A stretch of DNA of 7,530 nucleotides from Chloroflexota bacterium (GTDB lineage: Bacteria; Chloroflexota; Anaerolineae; B4-G1; SLSP01): positions 5,292 to 12,821 of the forward strand of contig JAKJAE010000046.1 of assembly GCA_022707665.1 (NCBI GenBank), written 5' to 3'. Below are positions 1 through 6,573 of this stretch, one piece after another. The translations under genes and the position numbers were made by a program. Each line of letters begins with the position of its first letter. Positions within the stretch are counted from its first letter, which is position 1. Below the pieces are notes generated by a model that was not told where the DNA came from, did no database searches, and worked only from the letters and a program-made list of their open reading frames with translations.

Positions 1-82
1 GATCATCGTTGCCATCGGCGGAGAGGATGACTTCGATGCCTACCATCTGCGCTACGACAGCGGTGAGCTGATCCTCCCGTGA
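1..82 (+). CDS. C-terminal fragment of an unidentified protein
   Basis: Only the last 26 codons are present, read in the frame that begins at base 2 and ends with TGA at 80-82. The visible tail ends in ELILP and contains the acidic stretch GGEDDFDAYHLRYDSGE. The frame is favoured because its codons mostly end in G or C, as in the genes to the right, and because a promoter begins just after the stop. A second frame stays open to a TGA near base 66, so the choice is not certain. The fragment is too short to assign a family, and I do not recognise it. Confidence 0.5.
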   Translation, partial: IIVAIGGEDDFDAYHLRYDSGELILP

Positions 83-88
83 TCGGCC

Positions 89-117
89 TTGATTAAGCCG
101 GAAGTCTTTCGTACAAT
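89..117 (+). promoter_or_regulatory. Sigma70-type promoter for the rubrerythrin-like gene
   Basis: A TTGATT -35 element at 89-94 and a TACAAT -10 element at 112-117 are separated by exactly 17 bp. Each differs from consensus at one or two positions. Transcription would start near 124, leaving a leader of about 50 nt before the ATG at 174. An imperfect inverted repeat at 84-100 (CGG/CCG and CTT/AAG arms with one bulged C) overlaps the -35 box. It could be an operator or a remnant terminator of the gene on the left, but it is too short to call. mutM may be read from this same promoter. Confidence 0.6.
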
Positions 118-160
118 AGCTGCATGGTGTAACGTGATCTACCACCCTATGTGAGTGCGT

Positions 161-167
161 GAGGAGG
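161..167 (+). promoter_or_regulatory. Ribosome binding site that decides the start at 174
   Basis: GAGGAGG ends 6 bases before the ATG at 174. It overlaps an upstream in-frame GTG (159-161), which would need its own ribosome site further upstream. None is seen there, so the shorter 159-residue product is preferred. Confidence 0.75.
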
Positions 168-173
168 CATACC

Positions 174-653
174 ATGAGTCTAGTCGATGTGTTGGCCGAA
201 GCCCTGAAACTCGAGCAAGATGGCCGGGAGTTCTACCAGATGGCGGCTGGGCAGGTCGCGGACGAGGCTGGCAAAGCGATGTTCGAGCAACTGGCTGCCG
301 ATGAGGTCGACCACTATAACTACATCAAGCGCCAGTACGAGGCGCTTCAGGCAGGCCGCGGCTGGAGCACGATCCCCGAGATGCAGCTCGTCGATTCCAT
401 CGAGGCGGTCTCACTCGTCTTCCCATCCGGCGAACGGGCCATGGATGTGCTGCCGGCGAGCCCCACTGAGGAGGACGCCCTGCTCTTCGGCCTGACCATC
501 GAGGACAAGAGTGTCAAGCTCTACCACACCAGCGCCAACCAGGCCCAGGATCCTGAAGCCAGAAAACTGTTCCTGCAGCTGGTCGGTGCCGAGCGGCGGC
601 ATTTCGAGATCCTGATGCAGCGTTACGAGTCGCGCTTCGGGTATCCTCGCTAG
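174..653 (+). CDS. Rubrerythrin-type ferritin-like diiron protein
   Basis: This 159-residue cytosolic protein is a four-helix-bundle diiron carboxylate protein of the rubrerythrin/ferritin-like group. Members reduce peroxide or handle iron. Two ExxH metal motifs are visible, E44-x-x-H47 (helix 2) and E140-x-x-H143 (helix 4). Candidate Glu ligands are E14 or E19 on helix 1 and E110 on helix 3. Helices 2 and 3 are joined by a longer segment (about 56-100). There is no C-terminal CxxC rubredoxin domain, so it is an erythrin-only form and would need an external electron donor. The ATG at 174 is chosen because GAGGAGG lies at 161-167 with good spacing. An in-frame GTG at 159 would sit on that ribosome site and is rejected. 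mutM follows 41 bp downstream on the same strand. The family call is firm, but the substrate is not known. Confidence 0.85.
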   Translation: MSLVDVLAEALKLEQDGREFYQMAAGQVADEAGKAMFEQLAADEVDHYNYIKRQYEALQAGRGWSTIPEMQLVDSIEAVSLVFPSGERAMDVLPASPTEEDALLFGLTIEDKSVKLYHTSANQAQDPEARKLFLQLVGAERRHFEILMQRYESRFGYPR

Positions 654-694
654 ACGCTGCTGCCCACCTACTGTCAATCCGGCACCTCTGTCCG

Positions 695-1525
695 ATGCCC
701 GAGCTTCCCGAGGTTGAGACCATAGCGCGCCACCTGCGCCCTGCCCTCACGGGTCGAGCTGTTGCGCAGGTGGCGGTTGCTTGGGCACGCACGATTGATC
801 GACCGGACGCGACGAGCTTCCGGTCGCAGATCGTGGGCGATCGCTTTGTCAGTGTCGAGCGGCGGGGAAAATACCTCTTGCTTGGACTGACGTCCGGTCG
901 GGTCCTGCTCGTCCATCTCCGGATGAGCGGACGGTTCGATATCCGTCCTGCCGGCCAGGCCCCTCTCGATGAACCCCACACCCGCGCAAGTTTTCAGCTC
1001 GACGATGGCGTGTGGGTTGACTTCATCGATCCTCGCAAGTTCGGACGCTTCTATCTGGTTGATGACGCGGACGATGTGCTCAACGGGCTGGGGATTGAGC
1101 CACTATCCCCGGACTTCACAGCGGCATGGTTGCGCGATCACCTCTCGGAGCATCGCGGGGAGATCAAGCGCCTGCTCCTCGACCAGAGCTTCATCGCCGG
1201 CCTTGGCAACATCTACGTCAGTGAGAGCCTCTGGCATGCGCGCATCCACCCGGCCCGCAGTGCAGCTTCGCTAACGTCGCCGGAATCGATCCGCCTTCAT
1301 ACCGCGATCGTCCAGGTCCTGCGGTCCGCCGTGGCTGACGGCGGAACGAGCCTCGATGATCGCCAATACGTCTATCCCAATCGTGACCTGGGTGGACATC
1401 AGACCCATCTGATGGTCTACGACCGCTCAGGTAACGCCTGTCCTCGCTGCGGGTACGTAGTGGAGCGCACGGTTCAGGGACAACGGAGCACGTACTTCTG
1501 CCCCGTCTGCCAAACAATGCCCTAG
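695..1525 (+). CDS. mutM: Formamidopyrimidine-DNA glycosylase (8-oxoguanine repair)
   Basis: This bifunctional glycosylase/AP lyase removes 8-oxoguanine and formamidopyrimidines from DNA in base-excision repair. It has 276 residues, the usual length for the family. The N-terminus is MPELPEVET: P2 is the Schiff-base nucleophile once Met is removed, and E3 and E6 are the conserved acids. K59 in RRGKYLL is the conserved catalytic-domain lysine. M77, R114 and F116 occupy the positions of the residues that fill the void and wedge the helix. N172 in GLGNIY is the conserved DNA-binding Asn of the H2TH domain. The C-terminal zinc finger is intact, with C249/C252 and C269/C272, and R264 lies in its beta-hairpin loop. 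No strong ribosome site precedes the ATG, but the invariant N-terminus fixes the start. It probably shares a transcript with the diiron gene upstream. Nothing is missing or broken. The Nei paralogue is less likely because the MPELPEVET start and this finger are typical of Fpg. Confidence 0.97.
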   Translation: MPELPEVETIARHLRPALTGRAVAQVAVAWARTIDRPDATSFRSQIVGDRFVSVERRGKYLLLGLTSGRVLLVHLRMSGRFDIRPAGQAPLDEPHTRASFQLDDGVWVDFIDPRKFGRFYLVDDADDVLNGLGIEPLSPDFTAAWLRDHLSEHRGEIKRLLLDQSFIAGLGNIYVSESLWHARIHPARSAASLTSPESIRLHTAIVQVLRSAVADGGTSLDDRQYVYPNRDLGGHQTHLMVYDRSGNACPRCGYVVERTVQGQRSTYFCPVCQTMP

Positions 1526-1645
1526 CTCTCGACCTCCAGCCGATGGGAAGCTGACCCGGCACGAACACGACTCCCCGGAGTTCGCAACGTACCTGTTGAT
1601 CTCCGCCTGTGACTCCCCTTCGTCAGCGAATCCAGGGACCTTTCC
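1526..1645. other. Convergent intergenic gap between mutM and the M20 peptidase gene
   Basis: These 120 bp separate two genes that point at each other. I find no coding sequence. A short imperfect inverted repeat has arms CGAAC (1562-1566) and GTTCG (1580-1584) around a CTCC/GGAG core. A 5-bp stem AGGGA/TCCCT (1634-1638 and 1643-1647) overlaps the stop of the minus-strand gene. Neither is followed by a T-run on either strand, so a bidirectional terminator is possible but not shown. Confidence 0.4.
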
Positions 1646-2809
1646 CTACAGCTCACACAGCAGCGACGCCAACAGGGCGGCGCGCTCCGGCAGTGACGCC
1701 ACCTCGACGTACTCATACTCGGCATGCGGCCCATCCCCTACCGCCCCCAGCCCATCAAGCGTGGGGACCCCCAGTGCTGCCGTGAAGTTCCCATCGCTCG
1801 CACCGCCGGAGGCCTGTTCCGTCAGTTCCAGGCCCATCTCCTGCCCCAGCCGTCTTGCAGTCTCAAACAGCGCCACCGTGCCGGGTGTCCGCTCCATCGG
1901 ATACCGGTCAAAGCCACCACTGACATGGATCACCGTATCCGGGTTCACCGGTTGCAGCCCCCGGATCGCCGCGGAGATTCGCTCGGCCTCGTCGCGCGTC
2001 CACGCCCGCACATCGACCTCGGCCCAGGCACCAGCCGCGACGACGTTAGGGCGAGTGCCCCCCCCGACGACACCAACATTGACAGTGGTTCCCACCGCAT
2101 AATCCGTCATTTGCTGCAGCCGCAGGATCTGATGCGCCAGTTCCTCGATCGCATTCACGCCCTCATCATGAGCTGCGCCCGCGTGCGAGGCGCGTCCCAC
2201 CACTTCGACCCTGAAGTCGCCCACACCCTTCCGCGCCGTCTTCAGAGCTCCACCCGGCACCGCTGGCTCCAGAACCAGCACATACGCCGCCCGCGAGGCG
2301 GCCTCCTCGATCAGGGCACGGGAGGTGCCGCTGCCGATCTCCTCGTCTGAGTTGAGTAACAGCTCGATGGGCCGCGGAAGCGTCAACCCAAGCTCGCGAA
2401 TCGCGCGCACCGCATACTCGGCAATGACCAATCCGGCCTTCATGTCGAAGGTGCCCGGCCCCATAGCCCGCCCCCCTGCAACCGTCATAGGTCGCCGGGC
2501 CGTCGTGCCAACAGGCCAGACGGTGTCGAAATGGCCCAGGATCAGGCCAGGCTGCGTCGCCTCGGTCTGGAGCGATCCTCCGACCACGACCCGCACGTGG
2601 TTGCCCCGCTCCAGGTTCTCGATTACCTCGACACTGGCCCCGAGGTCCCGCCACACGTCGGCAAGGATCGCTGCCAGTTGATCGAGAGATGCTTTGTCTG
2701 TGCTGGGCGACTCGCGCGCCACCAGAGCGGCAAGCGAAGCGACCATACGCTCGCTGGCCGCTCCCAGCGTCTGCTGCAATGCCTTTGCCTTGCTCATCGA
2801 CGGTTCCAT
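1646..2809 (-). CDS. M20 family metallopeptidase, carboxypeptidase G2-like
   Basis: This 387-residue protein is a two-zinc M20A amidohydrolase of the glutamate carboxypeptidase type. The ligand set is complete: H93 and D95 in GHFDTV, D122 in FDMKAG, E156-E157 in SDEEIGS, E181 in LEPAV, and H362 in PHAEYE. The lid/dimerisation domain (about 195-305) carries H209 in ASHAG. The spacings H93-D122 (29), D122-E156 (34) and E157-E181 (24) equal those I recall for carboxypeptidase G2 (H112, D141, E175/E176, E200), which cuts C-terminal glutamate from folates. Unlike that exported enzyme, this one starts without a signal peptide, so it should act in the cytosol. The ATG at 2807-2809 is preferred because GGGAAGG lies just upstream; a Met four codons in is the alternative. 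It lies 115 bp after folBK on the same strand. A folate or p-aminobenzoyl-glutamate substrate is suggested by context only; other N-acyl amino acids or dipeptides remain possible. Confidence 0.88.
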   Translation of the reverse strand: MEPSMSKAKALQQTLGAASERMVASLAALVARESPSTDKASLDQLAAILADVWRDLGASVEVIENLERGNHVRVVVGGSLQTEATQPGLILGHFDTVWPVGTTARRPMTVAGGRAMGPGTFDMKAGLVIAEYAVRAIRELGLTLPRPIELLLNSDEEIGSGTSRALIEEAASRAAYVLVLEPAVPGGALKTARKGVGDFRVEVVGRASHAGAAHDEGVNAIEELAHQILRLQQMTDYAVGTTVNVGVVGGGTRPNVVAAGAWAEVDVRAWTRDEAERISAAIRGLQPVNPDTVIHVSGGFDRYPMERTPGTVALFETARRLGQEMGLELTEQASGGASDGNFTAALGVPTLDGLGAVGDGPHAEYEYVEVASLPERAALLASLLCEL

Positions 2810-2893
2810 AGATCCTTCCCGCTATACACAAACTGCCGGCAGACCAGGTCGCCCCTTCCGTACGTGATCCACCTGCCTTACCGGTCTGACACA

Positions 2894-2912
2894 AGAGCCA
2901 GGATCTGGCACT
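2894..2912 (-). terminator. Weak hairpin after folBK, possible terminator or attenuator
   Basis: Read on the minus strand, AGTGCCAG - ATC - CTGGCTCT forms an 8-bp stem with one T-T mismatch and a 3-nt loop. It starts 12 bases past the folBK stop and is followed by TGTGTC, a poor T-tract. It could partly end the folate transcript before the peptidase gene. The stem is short and the tail weak, so read-through is likely. Confidence 0.35.
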
Positions 2913-2924
2913 GGCGCAGGTAGG

Positions 2925-3776
2925 CTACAGGTCCAGATCCGCCCGCGGCACGATCCCCTCAGCCAGCAGGCGAGCCGCGATCTCCTCCAACGTCTCGCCG
3001 GTCTCGGGATGGACGTAGTAGGGCGCCAGGTCCGCCAGGGGTACTGCAATGTGGGCCCTGGTCAGCAAATCCGGGTCGGGAACGTGTCGCCCGCCGACAT
3101 CCAGAACGTCATAGTTGTACAGCGCGATGTCCAGGTCAATGGTTCGCGGTGCATTCTTGTCCGCAGTTCGCACCCGCCCGAGGCCCCGCTCGACCTCTCG
3201 CAGCGGTCCGGCCTGGAGATCCTCGGCACTCAGCGGTGTTCGGATGAGGAGTGCAGCGTTGAGGAAGTTGGGTTGGTCGACCGTCCCCACGGGCGCCGTC
3301 TCATAGACGCGCGAGGTTGCGACCACCTCGATGGCATCGAGCTCCTCCAGGCGCCGCACCGCCGCTGCGAGGTTCGCCTCCGCGTCGATGTTCGAGCCCA
3401 TGGAGATGAAGACGCGGTTCGGCTCAGCAGCCACATCGGCCCGCGATCTCACGATCTCGACGCCGACCGATCGCGCGAACCGCAAGGCACCTGGCTTCTC
3501 AAGCAGCACCCGCGGGTCAGCCATACTGATCGCCGCGACCTCCGCCGCTAGCCGTTCCACCAGGTGGAAGCGCGATGCCTCGACCATCCGGATCACGCGC
3601 TTCGTGATCGTACGGTAGTTGACCGCATCCTCGATCGCGTCCGATCGTCCAGCAGGCCGGGTATCGGCGTCGAGCGTGATGTTGATCAGGATGTCCTGAT
3701 GATTGCGCCGCTCCTCGTCGTTGATGCCCACAATGCCACGCAGCAGCAGGTCTCTGATATGAATCCGGTCTGTCAT
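2925..3776 (-). CDS. folBK: FolB-FolK fusion: dihydroneopterin aldolase / HPPK
   Basis: This 283-residue bifunctional enzyme performs two consecutive folate steps. FolB converts 7,8-dihydroneopterin to 6-hydroxymethyl-7,8-dihydropterin and glycolaldehyde. FolK then transfers diphosphate from ATP. The FolB part is about 1-117: GIVGINDEER with E21/E22, Y54 in NYRTITK, the helix HLVERLA, and catalytic K94 in LEKPGAL. The FolK part is about 121-275: the ISMGSN start (usually GSNLG, here GSNID), YETAPVG at 158-164, DQPNFLNAA, and PRTIDLDI with the Mg-binding D214 and D216, then a typical PDPDLLTRAHIAVPLADLAP segment. Both active sites look complete. The domains are joined by only a few residues (about 113-120). 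The ATG at 3774-3776 has GGAG six bases upstream and lies 12 bp after the reductase stop. The next enzyme in the pathway, FolP, is not in the window. Confidence 0.95.
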   Translation of the reverse strand: MTDRIHIRDLLLRGIVGINDEERRNHQDILINITLDADTRPAGRSDAIEDAVNYRTITKRVIRMVEASRFHLVERLAAEVAAISMADPRVLLEKPGALRFARSVGVEIVRSRADVAAEPNRVFISMGSNIDAEANLAAAVRRLEELDAIEVVATSRVYETAPVGTVDQPNFLNAALLIRTPLSAEDLQAGPLREVERGLGRVRTADKNAPRTIDLDIALYNYDVLDVGGRHVPDPDLLTRAHIAVPLADLAPYYVHPETGETLEEIAARLLAEGIVPRADLDL

Positions 3777-3788
3777 CGATTGCTCCGC

Positions 3789-4538
3789 CTACAGGTGCTC
3801 GCCACCCGTCACGTAGATCATATCGCCGGTCACAAAGTCCGAGTCGAGAAGGTAGAGGACGGCCTTGACGACTTCTGCCGGCGACCCCACACGCTGCGCC
3901 GGGATGAGCGCTGCCTTCCGCTCGATGAAGGCCGCGCCCGCGCCAGGGGGAGGCAAGATGATCCCCGGTGCCACGGCGTTGACCTGGATCTCGGGGGCCA
4001 GAGCCAACGCCAGGCTCTGCGTCATCGTCACAAGCCCCGCCTTCGCCAGCGTGTAGGCAAAGTGATCAGTTCCTGGACGCACTGCCCGCCAGTCGGCAAT
4101 GTTGACGATATGGGCACGCCGCCCGGCCTCCCCCGCAGCTACAGCGCCCTTGACATATCGCCCAAAGGCCTGGCTAAGAAAGAACGGGGCCTTGAGGTTG
4201 ATCGCGAAATGGCGATCCCAGGACTCCTCTGTGGTGTCGTCCCAGTTGCCCGGTTCGAAGATGGCAGCGCTGTTGACCAGGACGTCGAGTCGGCCCATCT
4301 CACCTACGACTTTCGTGACCAGAGCGTCCGGGCCGAAATCGGCGCTGAAATCCGCTCGCAACGAGATCGCCCGTCGCCCAAGCGCACGGATCTCGGACAC
4401 AGTCTCCTCAGCAGCATCAGCGGAACTGCTGTACGTGATCGCCACATCGGCACCGGCACGCGCCAATCCCAACGCAATGGCCCTGCCCAACCGGATGGCG
4501 CCTCCGGTGACGAGCCCTGCACGCCCTCTGAGCTCCAT
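3789..4538 (-). CDS. Pteridine reductase-like SDR (PTR1/FolM type)
   Basis: This 249-residue NAD(P)H-dependent short-chain reductase is probably a dihydropterin or dihydrofolate reductase. The glycine motif TGGAIRLG (11-18) has the PTR1 form TGxxxRLG rather than the usual TGxxxGIG. TYSSSAD (35-41) is in the position of the PTR1 segment that binds the NADPH phosphate. Catalytic Y162-x3-K166 is preceded at exactly 13 residues by D149 (IADWRAVRPG), where ordinary SDRs have Ser and PTR1/FolM have Asp. NSAAIFEP (89-96) puts F94 at the pterin-stacking Phe of PTR1, and NLKAPFFLSQAF matches the following PTR1 helix. The gene lies between folE (9 bp away) and folBK (12 bp away). A TAGGG at the folE stop serves as a weak ribosome site, suggesting translational coupling. 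The pterin-reductase call rests on motifs plus context; whether it reduces dihydrofolate, dihydromonapterin or another pterin cannot be read from sequence. Confidence 0.85.
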   Translation of the reverse strand: MELRGRAGLVTGGAIRLGRAIALGLARAGADVAITYSSSADAAEETVSEIRALGRRAISLRADFSADFGPDALVTKVVGEMGRLDVLVNSAAIFEPGNWDDTTEESWDRHFAINLKAPFFLSQAFGRYVKGAVAAGEAGRRAHIVNIADWRAVRPGTDHFAYTLAKAGLVTMTQSLALALAPEIQVNAVAPGIILPPPGAGAAFIERKAALIPAQRVGSPAEVVKAVLYLLDSDFVTGDMIYVTGGEHL

Positions 4539-4547
4539 GGCCCGGCC

Positions 4548-5195
4548 CTAGAACCCCAACGCGCCACGCCCGATGTGTTCAAAGAACTCGGCGCGCAGCG
4601 TCTGGTCCGACTTGAACACGCCCAACATCGCACTCGTCGACATCCGTGCATTGGCCTTCTTCACCCCGCGCATCGCCGCGCACATATGCATCCCCTGAAC
4701 TACGACCGCGACCCCCTTGGGGTGCAAGGTCTCATCGAGGAACTCGGCGATCTGCTGCGTCATGCGCTCCTGAACCTGGAGGCGTCGCGCGTACATCTCC
4801 ACGATCCGCGGGATCTTGCTGAGGCCAATCACCTTACCATCCGGAATGTAGGCCACGTGAGCCTTTCCCAGAAAGGGAAGCATATGGTGCTCGCACAGGC
4901 TGTAGTAATCGATATCGCGCACCACGACCATCTCGTTGTACTCCACATCGAAGAGCGCCCCGTTAATCAGCCGCTCTGGATCCACGTGGTACCCTGCGGT
5001 GAGCTCCTCATACATCCGCGACACGCGTCCCGGTGTGTTGAGCAATCCCTCACGCGTCGGATCCTCACCGATCGCCTCGAGAATCATCCCCACAGCGCAC
5101 TCAATCTCGTCGCTGCACTCCTGCTGGGGTGTATCCAACAGGTCGTTACGGAATACGTCAAAGTAACTGGGTGTGATCTCCATCCGCTTGCTCAT
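4548..5195 (-). CDS. folE: GTP cyclohydrolase I (type IA, zinc-dependent)
   Basis: This 215-residue homodecameric enzyme turns GTP into 7,8-dihydroneopterin triphosphate plus formate, the first committed step to folate and tetrahydrobiopterin-type pterins. The zinc site is complete: C101 and H104 in [10 protein letters not shown] and C172 in HMCAAMRG, with catalytic H103 and H170. The segment [22 protein letters not shown] (43-64) is the family's N-terminal signature. [27 protein letters not shown] holds the GTP-binding and oligomer contacts. The start at 5193-5195 has GGAGG at ideal spacing, and that site lies within the 17 bp after the transporter stop. Retention of both cysteines argues against the metal-flexible FolE2/FolEB family. 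No regulatory RNA can fit in such a short leader, so expression should follow the upstream operon promoter. Confidence 0.97.
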   Translation of the reverse strand: MSKRMEITPSYFDVFRNDLLDTPQQECSDEIECAVGMILEAIGEDPTREGLLNTPGRVSRMYEELTAGYHVDPERLINGALFDVEYNEMVVVRDIDYYSLCEHHMLPFLGKAHVAYIPDGKVIGLSKIPRIVEMYARRLQVQERMTQQIAEFLDETLHPKGVAVVVQGMHMCAAMRGVKKANARMSTSAMLGVFKSDQTLRAEFFEHIGRGALGF

Positions 5196-5212
5196 CTATC
5201 GCCTCCAGATGA

Positions 5213-6532
5213 TTACGGTCGTGCTTCCCCCCGTGTCACCCGCTGCATCGTGCCGGCAGCCAGGATGAAGAAGATCACGGGCATCAGCAACACCAGACCA
5301 TAGTTCCCGGACTTCTCGATCACCACCCCGTTGAGCACCGGACCGGCGATCGCCGCGAGTTGTGACGCCAGGTAGTAGAACCCGGTGAAGGTTCCGATGC
5401 TGGCGTTGCCCCGTGCGGTATCCACGACCATGGGCAACGAATTGATGTTCACCAGAGCCCATGCACAGCCGCCCAACGCCAGAGCCGCACCGATCACGAA
5501 GATGCTGGGGACAAAGTACCCCACCAACAACAGCCCTGCGAAGACCAGCAGCCCCGTCGTGATCGTCTTGCGTCGCCCAATGCGCGCCGCAATGTAGCCA
5601 CTGGGCACCGAGAAAAGAATGAACGTGATGTACGAGATGCTGGAGAGCAGCGACGCCTGGTTCTCCTTGATTCCCAGGACCTGCACGCCATAGGACGTGA
5701 AAAAGGTCTCAATCGCGTTATAGCCAACGAACCAGAGGAAGATCGACGCCAGCATGAAGAGCAAACTGGGCCGGATCTCGGCTGGAACGCGGCCCAGGCT
5801 GCGCAGGGCGTTGATCCGTTGCTCCTCTTCGCGCACCTCAGGTCCATCGGTCAGCTCGCGTTGCTCCTGGACAAAGATCATCAGCATGATCACCGCAGCC
5901 GCCATCAGCACTCCGGCCACGATGAAAGGCATCGCGATGTCGATCCCGTAGAGCCACGCACCGATCAGGGTGATCATCACGCCGCCCAGCCCCCCCATCA
6001 GATTGATCACGCCGTTCGCCTGACTGCGCAGCTTGGAAGGCGTCAGATCGGGCATCAACGAGATGACCGGCGTGCGGAATCCGGCCATCGCCAGCAGGAA
6101 GATCCCGATCGCGATCATGAAGAGCGCCATCGACCCACCGAGCTCAGCACTCTGACCGCTCAAAGCCGGTGGGATGGCTTTCACCACCAACGGAATCGTC
6201 AGGAAAGCCGCGATCGCTATAGGTGCCAGGGTGATGATGAACGGCTTGCGTCGCCCGATTCGTGTCCAGACTCGATCGCTCCACACCCCGATTAGGGGCA
6301 ACAGGAACAGCCCGGCGATGTTATCCAACGTCATCACAAAGCCGGTGAGCGCTGCGCCCAGACCGAACCCCGCCGCCTTGGTCGCTGTCTCGAACGCCGG
6401 GTTTCCTGCCTGCAGAAAAATGGGGACATAGTCGTTGTAGAGCTTCCACATCACACTCGTGCCGAAGAACCCAAAACCGATGAGGAACGTCTTCCGGTAG
6501 TCCAGCTTCTGTTGTGTGGCGCGATCGTCCAT
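5213..6532 (-). CDS. MFS transporter, sugar-symporter (SUT/GPH) type
   Basis: This 439-residue inner-membrane protein has about 12 predicted transmembrane segments in two halves, split by an acidic, hydrophilic loop at about 222-252. The loop 2-3 motif is GVWSDRVWTRIGRRKPF (82-98), and a degenerate repeat SGYIAARIGRRKT occurs at 311-323. PDLTPSKLRSQANG (161-174) is the loop 4-5 signature seen in sucrose/maltose-type MFS and GPH symporters. Those families move sugars with H+ or Na+, and residues D70, N71, D86 and R87 suit that fold. The substrate here is not known. The gene stops only 17 bp before folE, so it is co-transcribed with the folate genes. Import of a pterin, folate breakdown product or nucleoside is therefore a fair alternative to sugar. 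The ATG at 6530-6532 has only a weak GGA seven bases upstream. Confidence 0.85.
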   Translation of the reverse strand: MDDRATQQKLDYRKTFLIGFGFFGTSVMWKLYNDYVPIFLQAGNPAFETATKAAGFGLGAALTGFVMTLDNIAGLFLLPLIGVWSDRVWTRIGRRKPFIITLAPIAIAAFLTIPLVVKAIPPALSGQSAELGGSMALFMIAIGIFLLAMAGFRTPVISLMPDLTPSKLRSQANGVINLMGGLGGVMITLIGAWLYGIDIAMPFIVAGVLMAAAVIMLMIFVQEQRELTDGPEVREEEQRINALRSLGRVPAEIRPSLLFMLASIFLWFVGYNAIETFFTSYGVQVLGIKENQASLLSSISYITFILFSVPSGYIAARIGRRKTITTGLLVFAGLLLVGYFVPSIFVIGAALALGGCAWALVNINSLPMVVDTARGNASIGTFTGFYYLASQLAAIAGPVLNGVVIEKSGNYGLVLLMPVIFFILAAGTMQRVTRGEARP

Positions 6533-6573
6533 AGCCAGATCCGAGTCCTTTCGTTGAAGGTGACTGCCCAGGT

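Noticed and set aside
159..173. GTG start giving a five-residue longer diiron protein
   Set aside because: The GTG overlaps the GAGGAGG ribosome site of the ATG at 174 and has no ribosome site of its own.
1562..1584. Inverted repeat CGAAC/GTTCG as a terminator between convergent genes
   Set aside because: The stem is broken by unpaired bases and has no T-run on either side, so it is not distinguishable from chance.
1596..2350. Two overlapping plus-strand open frames opposite the M20 gene
   Set aside because: They are Ser/Pro- and Arg/His-rich with no motif or ribosome site, and antisense to a well-supported gene.
2166..2894. Minus-strand open frame overlapping the start of the M20 gene in another frame
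   Set aside because: The translation is Gly/Arg-rich low-complexity text, while the M20 frame has all metal ligands. It is a frame shadow.
3789..4538. Reading the SDR as FabG (3-oxoacyl-ACP reductase)
   Set aside because: FabG has TGxxxGIG and a Ser 13 residues before the catalytic Tyr. This protein has TGxxxRLG, Asp at that position and the PTR1 Phe, and lies inside a folate operon.
3564..5303. A long plus-strand open frame (579 codons) antisense to folBK, the reductase and folE
   Set aside because: Its translation is rich in Arg, His and Pro with no recognisable domain, and it lies opposite three genes with intact family motifs. Long stop-free antisense frames are common opposite GC-rich genes.
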